Assembly (NCBI RefSeq): GCF_009746585.1
Contig: NZ_WRPO01000012.1
Coordinates: forward strand, 60,381 to 124,380
DNA: 64,000 bases
Source: Novosphingobium aquimarinum
Lineage (GTDB): Bacteria > Pseudomonadota > Alphaproteobacteria > Sphingomonadales > Sphingomonadaceae
Reading direction: 5' to 3'
The notes beneath the pieces were generated by a model that saw only the letters and a list, made by a program, of their open reading frames with translations, made no database searches and was not told where the DNA came from. The position numbers were made by a program, and so were the translations under genes. This document shows positions 1 through 9,728 of this stretch, piece after piece. Numbering within the stretch: the first letter of the stretch is position 1; the number at the start of each line of letters is the position of its first letter.

Positions 1-1332
1 CAGTACCTCGTGCGAAACCCGAGGCAGGATCAGATTGCCCAGCCCGCCGGTCTGCGAGACGCGAATCCAGCACGTCGATTTCTCACCCGGCGAATCCGAA
101 CGGTCCCAGTGGAACCGCACTTTCACGCGCCCCCACTCGTCGGTGTAGATGGTCTCGTCTTCGGGGCCGGTGATGATCGCCGATTCGAGGCCGCGCACGA
201 TCGGCCGTGGTACGGTGATCTCCGGTCGGAACGCGCGGCTGGTGGGAATCGCCTCGAACTCCACGTAGCCGCTGTCCTCTTCGCCGCTGTTGCCTGAACG
301 GTATTCCTCGATCGCGAAGCGGTGGTGCGTCCTGGTGATCAGGTACGTGTCGTTCATGCGCGGCTGGGGGTGGTTGTGGACTCTAAGATGCGTGCCGACG
401 GCGAGACCCGTCGCCTGGCTTTCTCCCGAAAAGACCTGACGCGATGTGCGATGGCCTTCGAGGCCGACTTCACCGAGATGCTTCGCGCGCTGTTCCTCGA
501 CCAGCTTCCCCGGGAAGACGTAGACTTCCTTGTTGTCGTTGGGGTGCTCGCCATCGGCGCTCGTCAATGCCTCGACCGGCGCATCGGCTTTCGCGAAATC
601 GTAGTCGCGGACCGTGACCTTGCTGCGCAGGCTGCTCGATACGCATTCGAGCCACTTGGTCAGGGTGTAGTGGTCGAGATGCTCCACCGCGCGAACCCGC
701 TCCGAGGCGACCGAAAGCGACGCGGCGGCGTAATTGAACTCGAGGCTGCTCGGTTTGGCCGTGGGATGTACCGACTGCGAATCGCAAAGCTTCATCACGT
801 GCCGATCAGCCTTATGCTCGAAATAATAGTAGATGCCTTCTTCCTGCATCAGCCGCGCGGCGAAGGCGAAATCGCTTTCGGCATACTGCACGCAATAGGG
901 CCGCCGATCGTAAGTCTTGGTGAGCCCGCCGACGTCGAAATCGGAAATCCCCGCGTTCTCGAACGTGCGCTTGATGATGTCGACCGCGGTCATGTCCTGG
1001 TAGATCGCGTAGTCGATGTTCTGGTCCAGCAGGACGGTCCAGGGCATCACGATCAGATCGTAGATGAAGCCGATCGCGCGCTCCCGGACCATCCTCGCTT
1101 CGACGAGGATGCCATGAAAATAGCGCAGGAATTCGTCGTCCTCGAAGCAGCTGACCGCCACCGGCTTGGTCAGGTGCGGCAGCAGATCGAGCTCGCCCAG
1201 CGGTGAGGCGATCTGGACCGTGAGCGAAAAGGGCTTGCCCAGTTCCTCGGTGCCGGTGAGGCGTACGATATCGACCTGCTCGCCTCCGAGGTCGATTTTC
1301 AAGCGCAGCTGGCGCGTGTCGGTTCCTGCCAT
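1..1332 (-). CDS. vgrG: VgrG, T6SS spike protein (3' end outside window)
   Basis: VgrG forms the trimeric spike at the tip of the T6SS tube and carries effectors. Reading left from ATG at 1332, the frame stays open to base 1, giving 444 residues without a stop. It starts MAGTDTRQLRLKIDLGGEQ and continues with a gp27-like segment (TGTEELGKPFSL, then YFHGILVEARM). Near the window edge CWIRVSQTGGLGNLILPR matches the gp5 OB-fold region of VgrG, where the family usually has CWIRVSQ..AG.GWG...PR. The C-terminal needle and any effector extension lie to the left. It diverges from tssA across 284 bp. The family call is firm because of this motif and the T6SS context. Confidence 0.9.
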   Translation of the reverse strand, partial: MAGTDTRQLRLKIDLGGEQVDIVRLTGTEELGKPFSLTVQIASPLGELDLLPHLTKPVAVSCFEDDEFLRYFHGILVEARMVRERAIGFIYDLIVMPWTVLLDQNIDYAIYQDMTAVDIIKRTFENAGISDFDVGGLTKTYDRRPYCVQYAESDFAFAARLMQEEGIYYYFEHKADRHVMKLCDSQSVHPTAKPSSLEFNYAAASLSVASERVRAVEHLDHYTLTKWLECVSSSLRSKVTVRDYDFAKADAPVEALTSADGEHPNDNKEVYVFPGKLVEEQRAKHLGEVGLEGHRTSRQVFSGESQATGLAVGTHLRVHNHPQPRMNDTYLITRTHHRFAIEEYRSGNSGEEDSGYVEFEAIPTSRAFRPEITVPRPIVRGLESAIITGPEDETIYTDEWGRVKVRFHWDRSDSPGEKSTCWIRVSQTGGLGNLILPRVSHEVL

Positions 1333-1616
1333 GGCGAAGCCTCTCGATCCCTAGCTATTCGCGTATCGGAAGGTCGCAAGATCCCCGCAAAAATCACGCC
1401 CTGAAACGATATGCCACCCACGCGAGACAACCAAATTCCTTGCCTGCGCGCAATACCCATTGGGCGCCTGAAAATTCCCGGGTGGCGTAAGAACCGCAGG
1501 GCGCTCGACTGCGTGTTTACTCAATAGGACAAGTTTTGCATAGTGCGCCAAGCGGGGCCGGGTACTGTCCTCGTTCTTCGGCACATCACTGGTGCGGTTG
1601 AACGAGACGTCGCGAA
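1333..1616. other. Divergent intergenic region vgrG / tssA
   Basis: 284 bp without a credible gene. It must hold the start signals for vgrG (minus) and tssA (plus). I see no clear sigma-54 -24/-12 element. Two similar ctgaaa-containing stretches (around 1400 and 1467) and a distant gccaccc / gggtggc inverted repeat are present, but neither is convincing as an operator. Confidence 0.4.
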
Positions 1617-2633
1617 ATGGGGGATTTGACTTTGGACATCGCCGCGCTGACCGCCCCGCTTTCCGACGAGAACCCGGCCGGCGAGGACCTGAGCTACAGC
1701 ACTGAACGCGCGATCATCGAACAAGCGTTCGAGGCGAATTCCGACGACGGCGAAGGGCCGGCCGTTCCCTGGCGTGACGTCAAACAGACGATCCTGGCGC
1801 AAGCCGCGGAAACGCGCGACATCTGGCTGCCCGTGTACCTCATGCGCGCCGGCACCAGGCTACCCGATCTCGACGTCATCGTCCAAGGCGCCCGGCTCCT
1901 CCACGGCTTGCTCGATACGATGTGGGACAGCGTGCACCCTACGCTCGACGAATACGGTTTCCAGGGCCGCAAAGGCCCGTGCGACTCGCTGGTGGGCTTC
2001 AGGGAGTTCCTTCTGCCCTTCAAGCGTATGCCGCTGGTCGAGCACGAACGGCTGGGCTCGTTCAGTTCCGAACAGATCGAGGGGTTCCTCGAAGGCGACG
2101 AGGGCGACGGCAGCTCCGTTCAGTTCCGTGCCGCCGTCGAGCAGTTGGGCCCGGCCTATTTCGAAAGCATCGCCGAACGGCTCGACACGCTGCAAAGCAC
2201 GATCGAACTGATCGACGCCATTCTGGTCGATCATGCCGACAGCGCCACGACCGGAACGGTCTTCGACAATCTCTATTTGCAGATCGCCAATACCCGCAAA
2301 GCGCTGAGCCACTTCGCGGGGATCGAACAGGATATTTCCGCGCCAGGCGATGAGCCGCAATCGGAGTCCCGCGCGGGGCCCGCCGAAACCGGGGTTGCGG
2401 ATACGAGGCAGGGCGTGGCCGGCAAGATCCACAATCGCGACGATGTCGTAAAAGCGCTCGACCTGCTGATCGAATACTATCGGAACAACGAACCCAGCAG
2501 CCCCATTCCCGAATCCCTCAAGCGCGTACGCGGCTGGGTCCACCTCGACTTCCTGAGTCTGATCGAGGACATCGCACCGCGCAGCCTCGAGGATGCTCGC
2601 TCGGTCCTGACCTCACAGCCGCCAGAGGACTAA
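1617..2633 (+). CDS. tssA: TssA, T6SS baseplate/sheath-assembly protein
   Basis: TssA primes and coordinates baseplate docking and tube/sheath growth. The 338-residue product begins with an ImpA_N domain (about residues 8-130: LTAPLSDENPAGEDLSY, then LPVYLMRAGTRLPDLDVIVQG with LDTMWDSVHPTLDEYG, typical of the family). A charged linker follows near 245-275, then a helical end (KALDLLIEYYRNNEPSSPIP, RGWVHLDFLSLIEDIAP). It is a short TssA without a long VasL-type extension. The ATG at 1617 directly precedes the conserved start. First gene of the rightward T6SS unit, 151 bp before tssB. Confidence 0.92.
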   Translation: MGDLTLDIAALTAPLSDENPAGEDLSYSTERAIIEQAFEANSDDGEGPAVPWRDVKQTILAQAAETRDIWLPVYLMRAGTRLPDLDVIVQGARLLHGLLDTMWDSVHPTLDEYGFQGRKGPCDSLVGFREFLLPFKRMPLVEHERLGSFSSEQIEGFLEGDEGDGSSVQFRAAVEQLGPAYFESIAERLDTLQSTIELIDAILVDHADSATTGTVFDNLYLQIANTRKALSHFAGIEQDISAPGDEPQSESRAGPAETGVADTRQGVAGKIHNRDDVVKALDLLIEYYRNNEPSSPIPESLKRVRGWVHLDFLSLIEDIAPRSLEDARSVLTSQPPED

Positions 2634-2784
2634 TCGCAATAGCGGCGATGTGATTTATGCCACCAACTCCCGAAAAGGGACCCTTAATTGTTGTAAATCG
2701 AAAGCGCCCCCGTAGACTGTACGTGGGCTTGGGGGATGGAATCGAGTCCAGACACAGTCAGTAACCAGCCGAGAGAGGTGTGTT

Positions 2785-3327
2785 ATGGCGAAGAGCGGAC
2801 AGCGTTTCATTCGGGAAAATCGCGCCCCACGGGTTCACATCGAATACGAAGTCGAAACCTACGGCGCCAAGCAAAAGGTCGAACTCCCTTTCGTGATGGG
2901 AGTCATGTCCGATCTTTCCGGCAAGAGCGAGGTCGAGAAAAAGGCTCTCTCGGATCGCGATTTTCTTGAAGTCGACATGGACAATTTTGATCAGCGGATG
3001 GAGCGCATTGCTCCTCGGGCAGCGTTCATGGTCGACAATGAATTGACCGGTGAGGGTAAACTCGGCGTTGATCTTACCTTCAAGAATATCAAGGACTTCG
3101 ATCCCGGCGAAATCGTGAAGAGAGTGCCGGCGATGGCGAAGCTTCTCGAAACCCGCCAGGAACTGAACGAACTGCTGGCCTACGTCGATGGCAAGAGCGG
3201 CGCGCAGGACTTGCTCGACAAGATCCTCAAGGATCCGGAACTGCTGAAGTCCCTCACGTCCGCGCGAGCCGCGAGTGAGGCGAAGGACGAGTCTGCGGCG
3301 AGCGACGACGGAACCGACGAAGCCTGA
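2785..3327 (+). CDS. tssB: TssB (VipA), T6SS contractile sheath small subunit
   Basis: TssB pairs with TssC to build the contractile sheath in the cytoplasm. The 180-residue protein has the usual family length and pattern: a basic start (GQRFIRENRAPRVHIEYEVE), LPFVMGVMSDLSG, then RDFLEVDMDNFDQRMERIAPR and LTFKNIKDFDPGEIV. The C-terminus is acidic and variable. A strong purine-rich ribosome site (gagagagg) lies before the ATG at 2785. TssC starts 54 bp downstream, so the two are almost certainly co-transcribed. Confidence 0.96.
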   Translation: MAKSGQRFIRENRAPRVHIEYEVETYGAKQKVELPFVMGVMSDLSGKSEVEKKALSDRDFLEVDMDNFDQRMERIAPRAAFMVDNELTGEGKLGVDLTFKNIKDFDPGEIVKRVPAMAKLLETRQELNELLAYVDGKSGAQDLLDKILKDPELLKSLTSARAASEAKDESAASDDGTDEA

Positions 3328-3381
3328 GCGACACGATCCCGGGCAACGACAATCGATCTTTGAGCAGGAGACACCAGTTTT

Positions 3382-4875
3382 ATGGCGGACCGGTCACCAG
3401 AGCAAAGCAGCCAAGCAGCCCCGACCAGCGAAGCGATCGAACTCGATGACTTCGCCGCGCTGATCCAAAAGGAATTCAAACCCGCCACCGACGAGCGGAA
3501 AACGCGCATCCAGCAGGCCGTGCTGACGATGGCACAGCAGGCGCTGGGCGATACGACCGTCATCGGGAACGACGTCTACTCGACGATCGACGCGATGCGC
3601 TCGGCGATCGACAAGAAGCTGTCCGACCAGATGAACGAGATCCTGCATCATCCCGAATTCCAGGAGCTGGAATCGGCGTGGCGCGGCTTGCACTACCTGG
3701 TGATGAACACATCGACCGGCAAAGACATGAAGATCCGGGTGATGAACATCAGCAAGGAAGAATGCCGGCGCATGTTCCGGCAGTATCGCGACGCTGCATG
3801 GGATCAGAGCCCGCTATTCAAGAAAGTCTACGAGGCGGAATTTGGCCAGCTCGGCGGCCAACCCTACGGCGCCTTCGTCTGCGACTACAACTTCGACCAC
3901 TCCGGGCCCGATCTCGAGGTCATGCGCGGACTGTCGAAGATCGGGGCCGCCGCACACGCGCCGATCCTCGCCGCGGCGAAATCGACGCTGTTCGGCATGG
4001 AAAGCTGGACCGAGCTTTCCAATCCCCGCGATCTCGGCAAGATTTTCGAAGCGCACGAATACATGGCCTGGCGCACGTTCCGCGATTCCGAAGACAGCCG
4101 ATACCTGGCACTGACGATGCCGCGGTTCCTGGGGCGCACGACGTACGGCGCCAACACCGAGCCGGTCGACGAGTTCGATTTCGAAGAGGAAACCGGCGGC
4201 GATCACGACAAGCATCTGTGGCTCAACGCGGCCTACGGCATGGCAACCCGCATCACCGAAGCGTTCAACACCTATGGGTGGTGCACAAGGATCCGCGGTG
4301 TCGAATCTGGCGGCACGCTCGAGAACCTGCCGACCGCTGCGTTCCCGACCGACGACGGCGGCATCGATCTGAAATGCCCCACCGAAATCGCGATCTCGGA
4401 TCGGCGCGAGGCTGAACTCGCCAATGCCGGGATGATGCCGCTGATCCACCGCAAGAACACCGACCAGGCCACCTTCATCGGCGCGCAGACGGTCAACCGA
4501 CCCAAGAAGTACGATGACGCGGGGGCGACCGCCAACGCCAATCTCTCCGCCCGATTGCCCTACATCTTCGCCAGCTGCCGCTTCGCGCATTACCTCAAGT
4601 GCATGGTCCGCGACTGGGTCGGCGGCAATCGCGAGGAAGCGCAGCTGCAGCGCGAATTGCAGGACTGGATCGCCAACTTCGTCGACGGGGCGCCCGAAAC
4701 GTCCAGCATCGAAACCAAGGCGCGTCGACCGCTCAAGGCGGCGATGATCGAAGTCATACCCGACGAGGAAAACCCCGGGTACTACAAGGGGAAGTTCATG
4801 CTGAGCCCGCACTATCAGTTCGAGGGCATGGACGTATCACTGAGCATGGTTTCCCGGCTACCGAAGAAGAATTGA
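3382..4875 (+). CDS. tssC: TssC (VipB), T6SS contractile sheath large subunit
   Basis: Large sheath subunit, partner of TssB and the part engaged by ClpV for recycling. Its 497 residues match the family length. Conserved stretches are ESAWRGLHYLV, YGAFVCDYNFDHSGPD, LGKIFEAHEYMAWRTFRDSE, MPRFLGRTTYG and, near the end, YYKGKFMLSPHYQFEGMDV. The N-terminal region about residues 40-70 corresponds to the ClpV-contact helix region of the family. The ribosome site aggag lies about 14 bases before the ATG. Downstream is hcp, 75 bp away. Confidence 0.96.
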   Translation: MADRSPEQSSQAAPTSEAIELDDFAALIQKEFKPATDERKTRIQQAVLTMAQQALGDTTVIGNDVYSTIDAMRSAIDKKLSDQMNEILHHPEFQELESAWRGLHYLVMNTSTGKDMKIRVMNISKEECRRMFRQYRDAAWDQSPLFKKVYEAEFGQLGGQPYGAFVCDYNFDHSGPDLEVMRGLSKIGAAAHAPILAAAKSTLFGMESWTELSNPRDLGKIFEAHEYMAWRTFRDSEDSRYLALTMPRFLGRTTYGANTEPVDEFDFEEETGGDHDKHLWLNAAYGMATRITEAFNTYGWCTRIRGVESGGTLENLPTAAFPTDDGGIDLKCPTEIAISDRREAELANAGMMPLIHRKNTDQATFIGAQTVNRPKKYDDAGATANANLSARLPYIFASCRFAHYLKCMVRDWVGGNREEAQLQRELQDWIANFVDGAPETSSIETKARRPLKAAMIEVIPDEENPGYYKGKFMLSPHYQFEGMDVSLSMVSRLPKKN

Positions 4876-4950
4876 TCCGGAGAACCGTAACCAGAAGCCA
4901 CTAATCGATACCTGGAACGCAAGGTTCCGTAAAATAAACAGGAGCGAAAG

Positions 4951-5451
4951 ATGGCAGGACTTATTCTAATGCAGATCAAAGGCCCTGAAGTAAAGGGCGA
5001 CTCTGATACTGCCGGCCACGAGGACTGGATCCAACTCAACACATTCAGCATTGGCGGTTCGCAGGACGGCACGTTCCAGTCCAGCGGCAAGTACGCCAAC
5101 CGCGGACAGGCCAACGTCCAGGACTTGTACTGCACCAAAGTGGTCGATTCCTCGTCGGCGCTGCTAATGAACAACATGATGGGCGGGGAGCCCTTCGACG
5201 AGGCCACTCTGCGCGTGCTGGCAATTACGGCCGGCAAGCCTGAAATTCTCTACGAGGTTATTTTCAAGCATATCATCGTTTCGTCCTACAACGTTACGGC
5301 AACCGCCGGCGATGGCGGCGACATCGGGGAAAGCGTGTCGTTCAACTTTGAGGAAGTCAGCTACGACTGGACCAAGCGCGACGCCAAGGGGCGCTCGGAA
5401 TCGAAGGTCCGGGCCGCCTGGAATACCCGCGAAGGACAAGCCAAGGGCTGA
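4951..5451 (+). CDS. hcp: Hcp (TssD), T6SS tube protein
   Basis: Hcp hexamers stack into the inner tube that is expelled with the spike. The 166-residue protein starts with the family pattern AGLILMQIKGPEVKGDS and has HEDWIQLNTFSIGG, where the family has H..WI.l.s...G, then a beta-rich core ending VSFNFEEVSYDW. Like other Hcp proteins it has no signal peptide. Ribosome site aggagcg sits just before the ATG. Base composition is slightly lower in GC than neighbours, common for a highly expressed tube protein. The next gene starts 9 bp after the stop. Confidence 0.95.
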   Translation: MAGLILMQIKGPEVKGDSDTAGHEDWIQLNTFSIGGSQDGTFQSSGKYANRGQANVQDLYCTKVVDSSSALLMNNMMGGEPFDEATLRVLAITAGKPEILYEVIFKHIIVSSYNVTATAGDGGDIGESVSFNFEEVSYDWTKRDAKGRSESKVRAAWNTREGQAKG

Positions 5452-5460
5452 TCACAGGCT

Positions 5461-6252
5461 ATGGACCGGGCGGACGAACTGCTGGAACAAGGCGACATCG
5501 ACGGGGCGCGCGCCGCTCTCGTCGATGGCGTCAAACAAAAGCCCGGCGACGTTCGCGCGCGCATGTTCCTGTTCCAGCTGCTGGCCCTTTGCGGCGAGCG
5601 GGACAAGGCCCGCAAGCAGCTCGAGATGGTGGCCAAGCTTTCGTCGGAAGCGAAGATGCTTGCCGTCGCCTATGGGCAGGCGCTCGATGCCGAGGAACAG
5701 CGTGCCAAGGTTTTTGCCGGTGAAGCCCCGGCACAGCTGGTCGTACCTTCCGTCTGGGCAGGCGATGTCGCCGAGGCCCTCACCCATTTCATCGCAGGCC
5801 GCACCGCCGAGGGCGAAGCCTGCCGCGACAAGGCCTTCGATGCCGCGCCCGACACCGCGGGCACGCTCGACGGCAAGCCGTTCGAGTGGATCGCCGATGC
5901 GGACAGCCGCTTTGGGCCGACGCTCGAAGTGATCATGCGCGGCCGCTACGGCCTCGTCGCCTTCGACAGTCTCGAAAGCATCACCAGCGAAGGCCCGTGC
6001 GACTTGCGCGACCTCATGTGGTATCCGGTCGAGATCGGTCTGCGCAGCGGCCAGTCGATCGCGGGCTTCCTTCCGGCGCGCTATCCCGGCACAGAAAACG
6101 CCGACGCCGATGCCCTGCGCTTGTGCCGATCGACCGACTGGGTCGATCAGGACTGGGGGCAGCAGGGTCTGGGGCAGCGGCTTTGGACGCTATCCGATGG
6201 CGAAGACGTGGGCCTGCTGACGGTGCGCGAACTCGCCATCGCCAGCAACTAG
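5461..6252 (+). CDS. tagJ: TagJ / ImpE family T6SS accessory protein
   Basis: TagJ is an accessory protein of some T6SS classes that binds the sheath subunit TssB and is thought to help ClpV-driven sheath turnover. The 263-residue sequence has the ImpE layout: a TPR-like N-terminus (ADELLEQGDIDGARAALVDG, KPGDVRARMFLFQLLALCGE) and a C-terminal part with FEWIADADSRFGPTLEVIMRG and DLMWYPVEIGLRSGQ, which are characteristic. It sits between hcp and tssE, 9 bp and 2 bp from them, so it is part of the operon. Confidence 0.88.
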   Translation: MDRADELLEQGDIDGARAALVDGVKQKPGDVRARMFLFQLLALCGERDKARKQLEMVAKLSSEAKMLAVAYGQALDAEEQRAKVFAGEAPAQLVVPSVWAGDVAEALTHFIAGRTAEGEACRDKAFDAAPDTAGTLDGKPFEWIADADSRFGPTLEVIMRGRYGLVAFDSLESITSEGPCDLRDLMWYPVEIGLRSGQSIAGFLPARYPGTENADADALRLCRSTDWVDQDWGQQGLGQRLWTLSDGEDVGLLTVRELAIASN

Positions 6253-6254
6253 AC

Positions 6255-6788
6255 ATGGCCCAGGAACGCTTCACCCCGACGATCTTCGACAAGCTGGCCG
6301 GGGATCTGAAGGTCGCCGGTCTCAACGAGCAGGACCAGGACGCGCAGGCCAAATTTTCGCGCGAACAATTGCGCAACTTCGCGATTCCCGACTTGCGCCG
6401 CTTCAACGAACGGGCCTTGCGCGCAACCGTGCGCCGCGAACTCTCGTGGTTGCTCAACACCACGAACCTCGCTTCGAGCGTGGACCTTGACGACTATCCC
6501 CAGATCCGCAGCTCGGTCCTGAACTACGGCGTGCCGGACCTTTCCGGGCAGGACACGACCAAGACCGTGATCCGTCGCCGTGCGCGCGAGATGCGGCAGT
6601 CGATCATGGACTTCGAGCCCCGCCTCGACAGCTCTACCTTGCGGGTCGAGCCGCTCGATCAGGCCGAACGGATCAATGCGGTGACGTTCCTGATTACCGG
6701 CGACGTGGGGCAGGCCGCCCACGCGCTGCCGGTCAAATTCAAGACGGACGTCGATGCGGAAATCGCGGCGGTCGAGGTGCGCGAGTAG
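6255..6788 (+). CDS. tssE: TssE, gp25-like T6SS baseplate protein
   Basis: TssE is the gp25-like baseplate wedge protein that nucleates sheath assembly. I place the start at the ATG at 6255 (MAQERFTPTIFDKLAGD), 2 bp after the tagJ stop; the same frame is open upstream only as a shadow. The 177 residues include the gp25 signature TVRRELSWLLNTTNL, SVLNYGVPDLSG and RRRAREMRQSIMDFEPRLDSS. It is followed after 2 bp by tssF. Confidence 0.93.
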   Translation: MAQERFTPTIFDKLAGDLKVAGLNEQDQDAQAKFSREQLRNFAIPDLRRFNERALRATVRRELSWLLNTTNLASSVDLDDYPQIRSSVLNYGVPDLSGQDTTKTVIRRRAREMRQSIMDFEPRLDSSTLRVEPLDQAERINAVTFLITGDVGQAAHALPVKFKTDVDAEIAAVEVRE

Positions 6789-6790
6789 CC

Positions 6791-8713
6791 ATGATCGACC
6801 CGCGCTTGCTGCGCCTCTACGAGCGCGAACTGGCACACCTTCGCGATTCGGCGCGCGAATTCGGCAAGGAATACGAGAACGCCGCAGGCTATCTCGGGCT
6901 GAAATCGCCGCAGGAGCCGGATCCTTACGTCGAACGGCTGCTCGAAGGCGTCGCTTTTCTCGGCGCGCGTGTGCAGCTCAAGATGGAGGACCAGTTTCCC
7001 GAGTTCACTCATCACCTGCTGCACGCCATCCAGCCGCACTATCTCGCGCCGATGCCCTCGATCTGCATTGCCGGATTTGAGCCGATCGAAGGCGACGCGG
7101 CGCTGGCACAAGGTTTCAAAGTACCGCGCGGCACCGAACTGATCGCCGAGGCGATCGAGGGCGAGCAGACGCCGGTGCGCTTCCGCTCGGGCCATCCGAT
7201 CACGCTGTGGCCGATCAAAGTCTCGGCCGTCGAGTATTTCTCCAGCCGCGCCGCGGCGGCGAGCTTCGGGCAAGTCGCGAACGTGCGCGCGGAAGCGGCG
7301 ATCCGCTTGCGGCTAGAGACCATGGGCGACGTCGATTTCGCCGATCTCGCACTCGATACTCTGCCCATCTACCTCGACGGCAGCGAGCATATTCCCGGCG
7401 AACTCTATCGCCAGATGATCGGCGACCAGTTGGCCGTGATCGCAGGCTCGCCGGATTCGGCCGCGGGCGAGGCAAGCTGGCGGGTCATCGGACCCGTCGC
7501 GCAAGTGGGCTTCGACGACGACGAAAGCCTGTTGCCGGCCGAGCGCCGCAGCTTCCGGGGCTACCGCATTCTGTCCGAATACTTCGCCTGCCCCGAGCGC
7601 TTCTTCTTCACCGAGCTGGCCGGACTGCGCAAGCTCAAGGACATCGGCGGCAAGCGGATCGACGTGGTCATCCTGCTCTCGCGCACGTCGACGCAGCTGA
7701 TCAATGCGCTTGAGCCGGCGAACTTCCGGCTCTTCGCGACGCCGGCGATCAACCTGTTCGAAAAGCAACTGGGCCGCATCCAGTATTCGCCGCGCCAGCA
7801 CGAATTTCATGTCGTGCCGGACAGGGCGAAGCCGCTCGACTTCGAAGTGTTCCGCATTACCGAAGTCAACGCCTTCACCAAGGACAACACCCTGCGCCGG
7901 CCGGTGGCACCGCTGTTCGAGATCGGCTCGCAGCTCTACGACCAGCGCGATGCGCTCTACTACAAGGTGCAACTCAAGCAGCGCAGGCTCTCGACCAAGG
8001 AGCAGCGCCTGCGGCGGCGCAACGACTACATCGGCACTGAAGCCTGGATGACGCTGACGGCGCCTGGAAACCCCGGCCTGCTCGACGATGTCGCCGAACT
8101 CGCGGTCAAGGGCTGGGTAACCAATCGCGAGTTGCCCTCGCTCCTGCGCTTCACGGGCAGCAACCACTTTTCGGCAAGCGGCATTCCCGCCCGCCGCGTC
8201 AGCATTCTGCGCTCGCCCAGCCTGCCGCGCCCGCCGATGGCCATTGGAACGCGCGACATGCGGCCTTCGCGCGACAATCCCTTCGTCGAGCGATATCGAG
8301 GCGATGCCGCGTGGCGGATCATCGGTCACCTCACGCCGAACTACCTCTCGCTGGTCGACGAAGCCGACGGCGATCCCTCGACACTGCGCGATCACCTCGC
8401 GCTCTATGGCCGACGCGACGAGGCCGCGTCGCAGCGGCATATCGACAGCCTGCTCGAAGTCCGTTCGGAGCCCATCACCCGCCGTGTCCCCGGCTCCCGT
8501 TCGATGTCGATCGCGCGCGGACACCGGATTCGCATCAAGTTCGACGATGCCGCTTTCGCCAATTCGCGCATGTTCCTGTTCGCCGCGGTGCTCGAACGGT
8601 TTCTCGCCGAATTCGCGAGCATCAATTCGTTCACCGAATGCCACTTCGAAAGCTCGATGGAAGGAAAGTTCGCGTCATGGCCTCCCCGGATCGGCCGTCG
8701 CAAGAGCATCTGA
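6791..8713 (+). CDS. tssF: TssF (ImpG/VasA), T6SS baseplate protein
   Basis: TssF is the large baseplate subunit that, with TssG, forms the wedge around the VgrG hub. The 640-residue product starts with the family pattern LLRLYERELAHLRDSAREF and RLLEGVAFLGARVQLKMEDQ. Other conserved parts are FTHHLLHAIQPHYLAP, the C-terminal VLERFLAEFASINSF and a final arginine-rich stretch. It overlaps tssG by 37 bp, which suggests translational coupling of the two partners. Confidence 0.95.
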   Translation: MIDPRLLRLYERELAHLRDSAREFGKEYENAAGYLGLKSPQEPDPYVERLLEGVAFLGARVQLKMEDQFPEFTHHLLHAIQPHYLAPMPSICIAGFEPIEGDAALAQGFKVPRGTELIAEAIEGEQTPVRFRSGHPITLWPIKVSAVEYFSSRAAAASFGQVANVRAEAAIRLRLETMGDVDFADLALDTLPIYLDGSEHIPGELYRQMIGDQLAVIAGSPDSAAGEASWRVIGPVAQVGFDDDESLLPAERRSFRGYRILSEYFACPERFFFTELAGLRKLKDIGGKRIDVVILLSRTSTQLINALEPANFRLFATPAINLFEKQLGRIQYSPRQHEFHVVPDRAKPLDFEVFRITEVNAFTKDNTLRRPVAPLFEIGSQLYDQRDALYYKVQLKQRRLSTKEQRLRRRNDYIGTEAWMTLTAPGNPGLLDDVAELAVKGWVTNRELPSLLRFTGSNHFSASGIPARRVSILRSPSLPRPPMAIGTRDMRPSRDNPFVERYRGDAAWRIIGHLTPNYLSLVDEADGDPSTLRDHLALYGRRDEAASQRHIDSLLEVRSEPITRRVPGSRSMSIARGHRIRIKFDDAAFANSRMFLFAAVLERFLAEFASINSFTECHFESSMEGKFASWPPRIGRRKSI

Positions 8714-9699
8714 ATTACCTGCGCGCGATGGCAGAGGACGTGCGCGGCTTCGGCTTGTTTCCGGTGGTCCGCACTGCCGAAGCGATGGCGAGCGACTTGC
8801 CGCGCGTCGGCACTTCGAGCGGAAAATCGCGCGATATTCTCAAGCTTTCCCAATACCCCAGCCAGTCATTCCCCGCGCCGACGATCGAACAGATCGCGTT
8901 CGGCGAGAGCCAGCCCGACATACAGGGTCACTGGCTCGGGCTGCTCGGACCGATGGGGCCGCTGCCTTCGCATCTCACCGAATTCGCCATCTACGAACGG
9001 CGCTATGCCGAGCAGCGGCCCTTCGGGGCCTGGCTGGACCTCATCTCCAACCGCATGCTGCAACTCTTCTATCGTGCATGGGCGGATAGCCAGCCGGCGG
9101 CGAGCGCGGACCGTCCGGGCGACGATCCGTTCGCCTGGTTCATCGCACTGCTGTGCGGCGCCCTCGATGCAACGAGCGACAAGCATGCTCTGCCGGCGCC
9201 GGCGCGGTTGCAGTATGCCGCGCTGCTGGCTTCGCCGCGCAGCGCCGTCGCGATCGAGGACGCGCTCTCGCACTTGCTGGAACAGCAGGTTTCGATCGAG
9301 GAATTCCAGTCGCACTGGTATCCGATCGAGCGCGCGGATCAGAGCCGGCTGGGCAAGGCCTATTGCTCGCTCGGTCACGACACGATCATCGGCAAGCGTA
9401 TCAGCACGTCGTCCGAGGCGTTTCAGGTCGTGATCCGTGCCGGGTCGCTTGCCGATTATCGCAGTCTGATGCCGTCGGGGCCGCGCTTTCCAATGGCGCG
9501 GGATGCGCTGAACACCTTTTCGCCCAGTCACTTGACCTGGGTCCTGCTCGTCGAACTGGACGGCGCGCTGATCAGTCCGGCGCGCGCCGACGGCACGGCG
9601 CAGTTGGGCTGGACGAGCTGGCTCGGTAAGGGAACGCCAGGCGAAATTCGCCGCGATGTGCGCCTTCGCAAGGCACCGCGTCGCGCGAAACAGTCGTAA
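8677..9699 (+). CDS. tssG: TssG (ImpH/VasB), T6SS baseplate protein
   Basis: TssG partners TssF in the baseplate wedge. The start is placed at ATG 8677 (MASPDRPSQEHLNYL), inside the end of tssF; earlier in-frame codons lie within tssF and are not needed. The 340-residue protein has GFGLFPVVR near the start, the family's GLLGPMGPLPSHLTEF, then RPFGAWLDLISNRMLQLFYRAW, and C-terminal FSPSHLTWVLLVEL. tssH starts 29 bp after the stop. Confidence 0.94.
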   Translation: MASPDRPSQEHLNYLRAMAEDVRGFGLFPVVRTAEAMASDLPRVGTSSGKSRDILKLSQYPSQSFPAPTIEQIAFGESQPDIQGHWLGLLGPMGPLPSHLTEFAIYERRYAEQRPFGAWLDLISNRMLQLFYRAWADSQPAASADRPGDDPFAWFIALLCGALDATSDKHALPAPARLQYAALLASPRSAVAIEDALSHLLEQQVSIEEFQSHWYPIERADQSRLGKAYCSLGHDTIIGKRISTSSEAFQVVIRAGSLADYRSLMPSGPRFPMARDALNTFSPSHLTWVLLVELDGALISPARADGTAQLGWTSWLGKGTPGEIRRDVRLRKAPRRAKQS

Positions 9700-9728
9700 A
9701 CGAGGGACGTTTAGGAGCAGGGGATAGT

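Noticed and set aside
322..1206. 294-codon plus-strand frame at the left end
   Set aside because: Antisense to VgrG, whose minus-strand frame is open over the whole stretch and has recognisable motifs.
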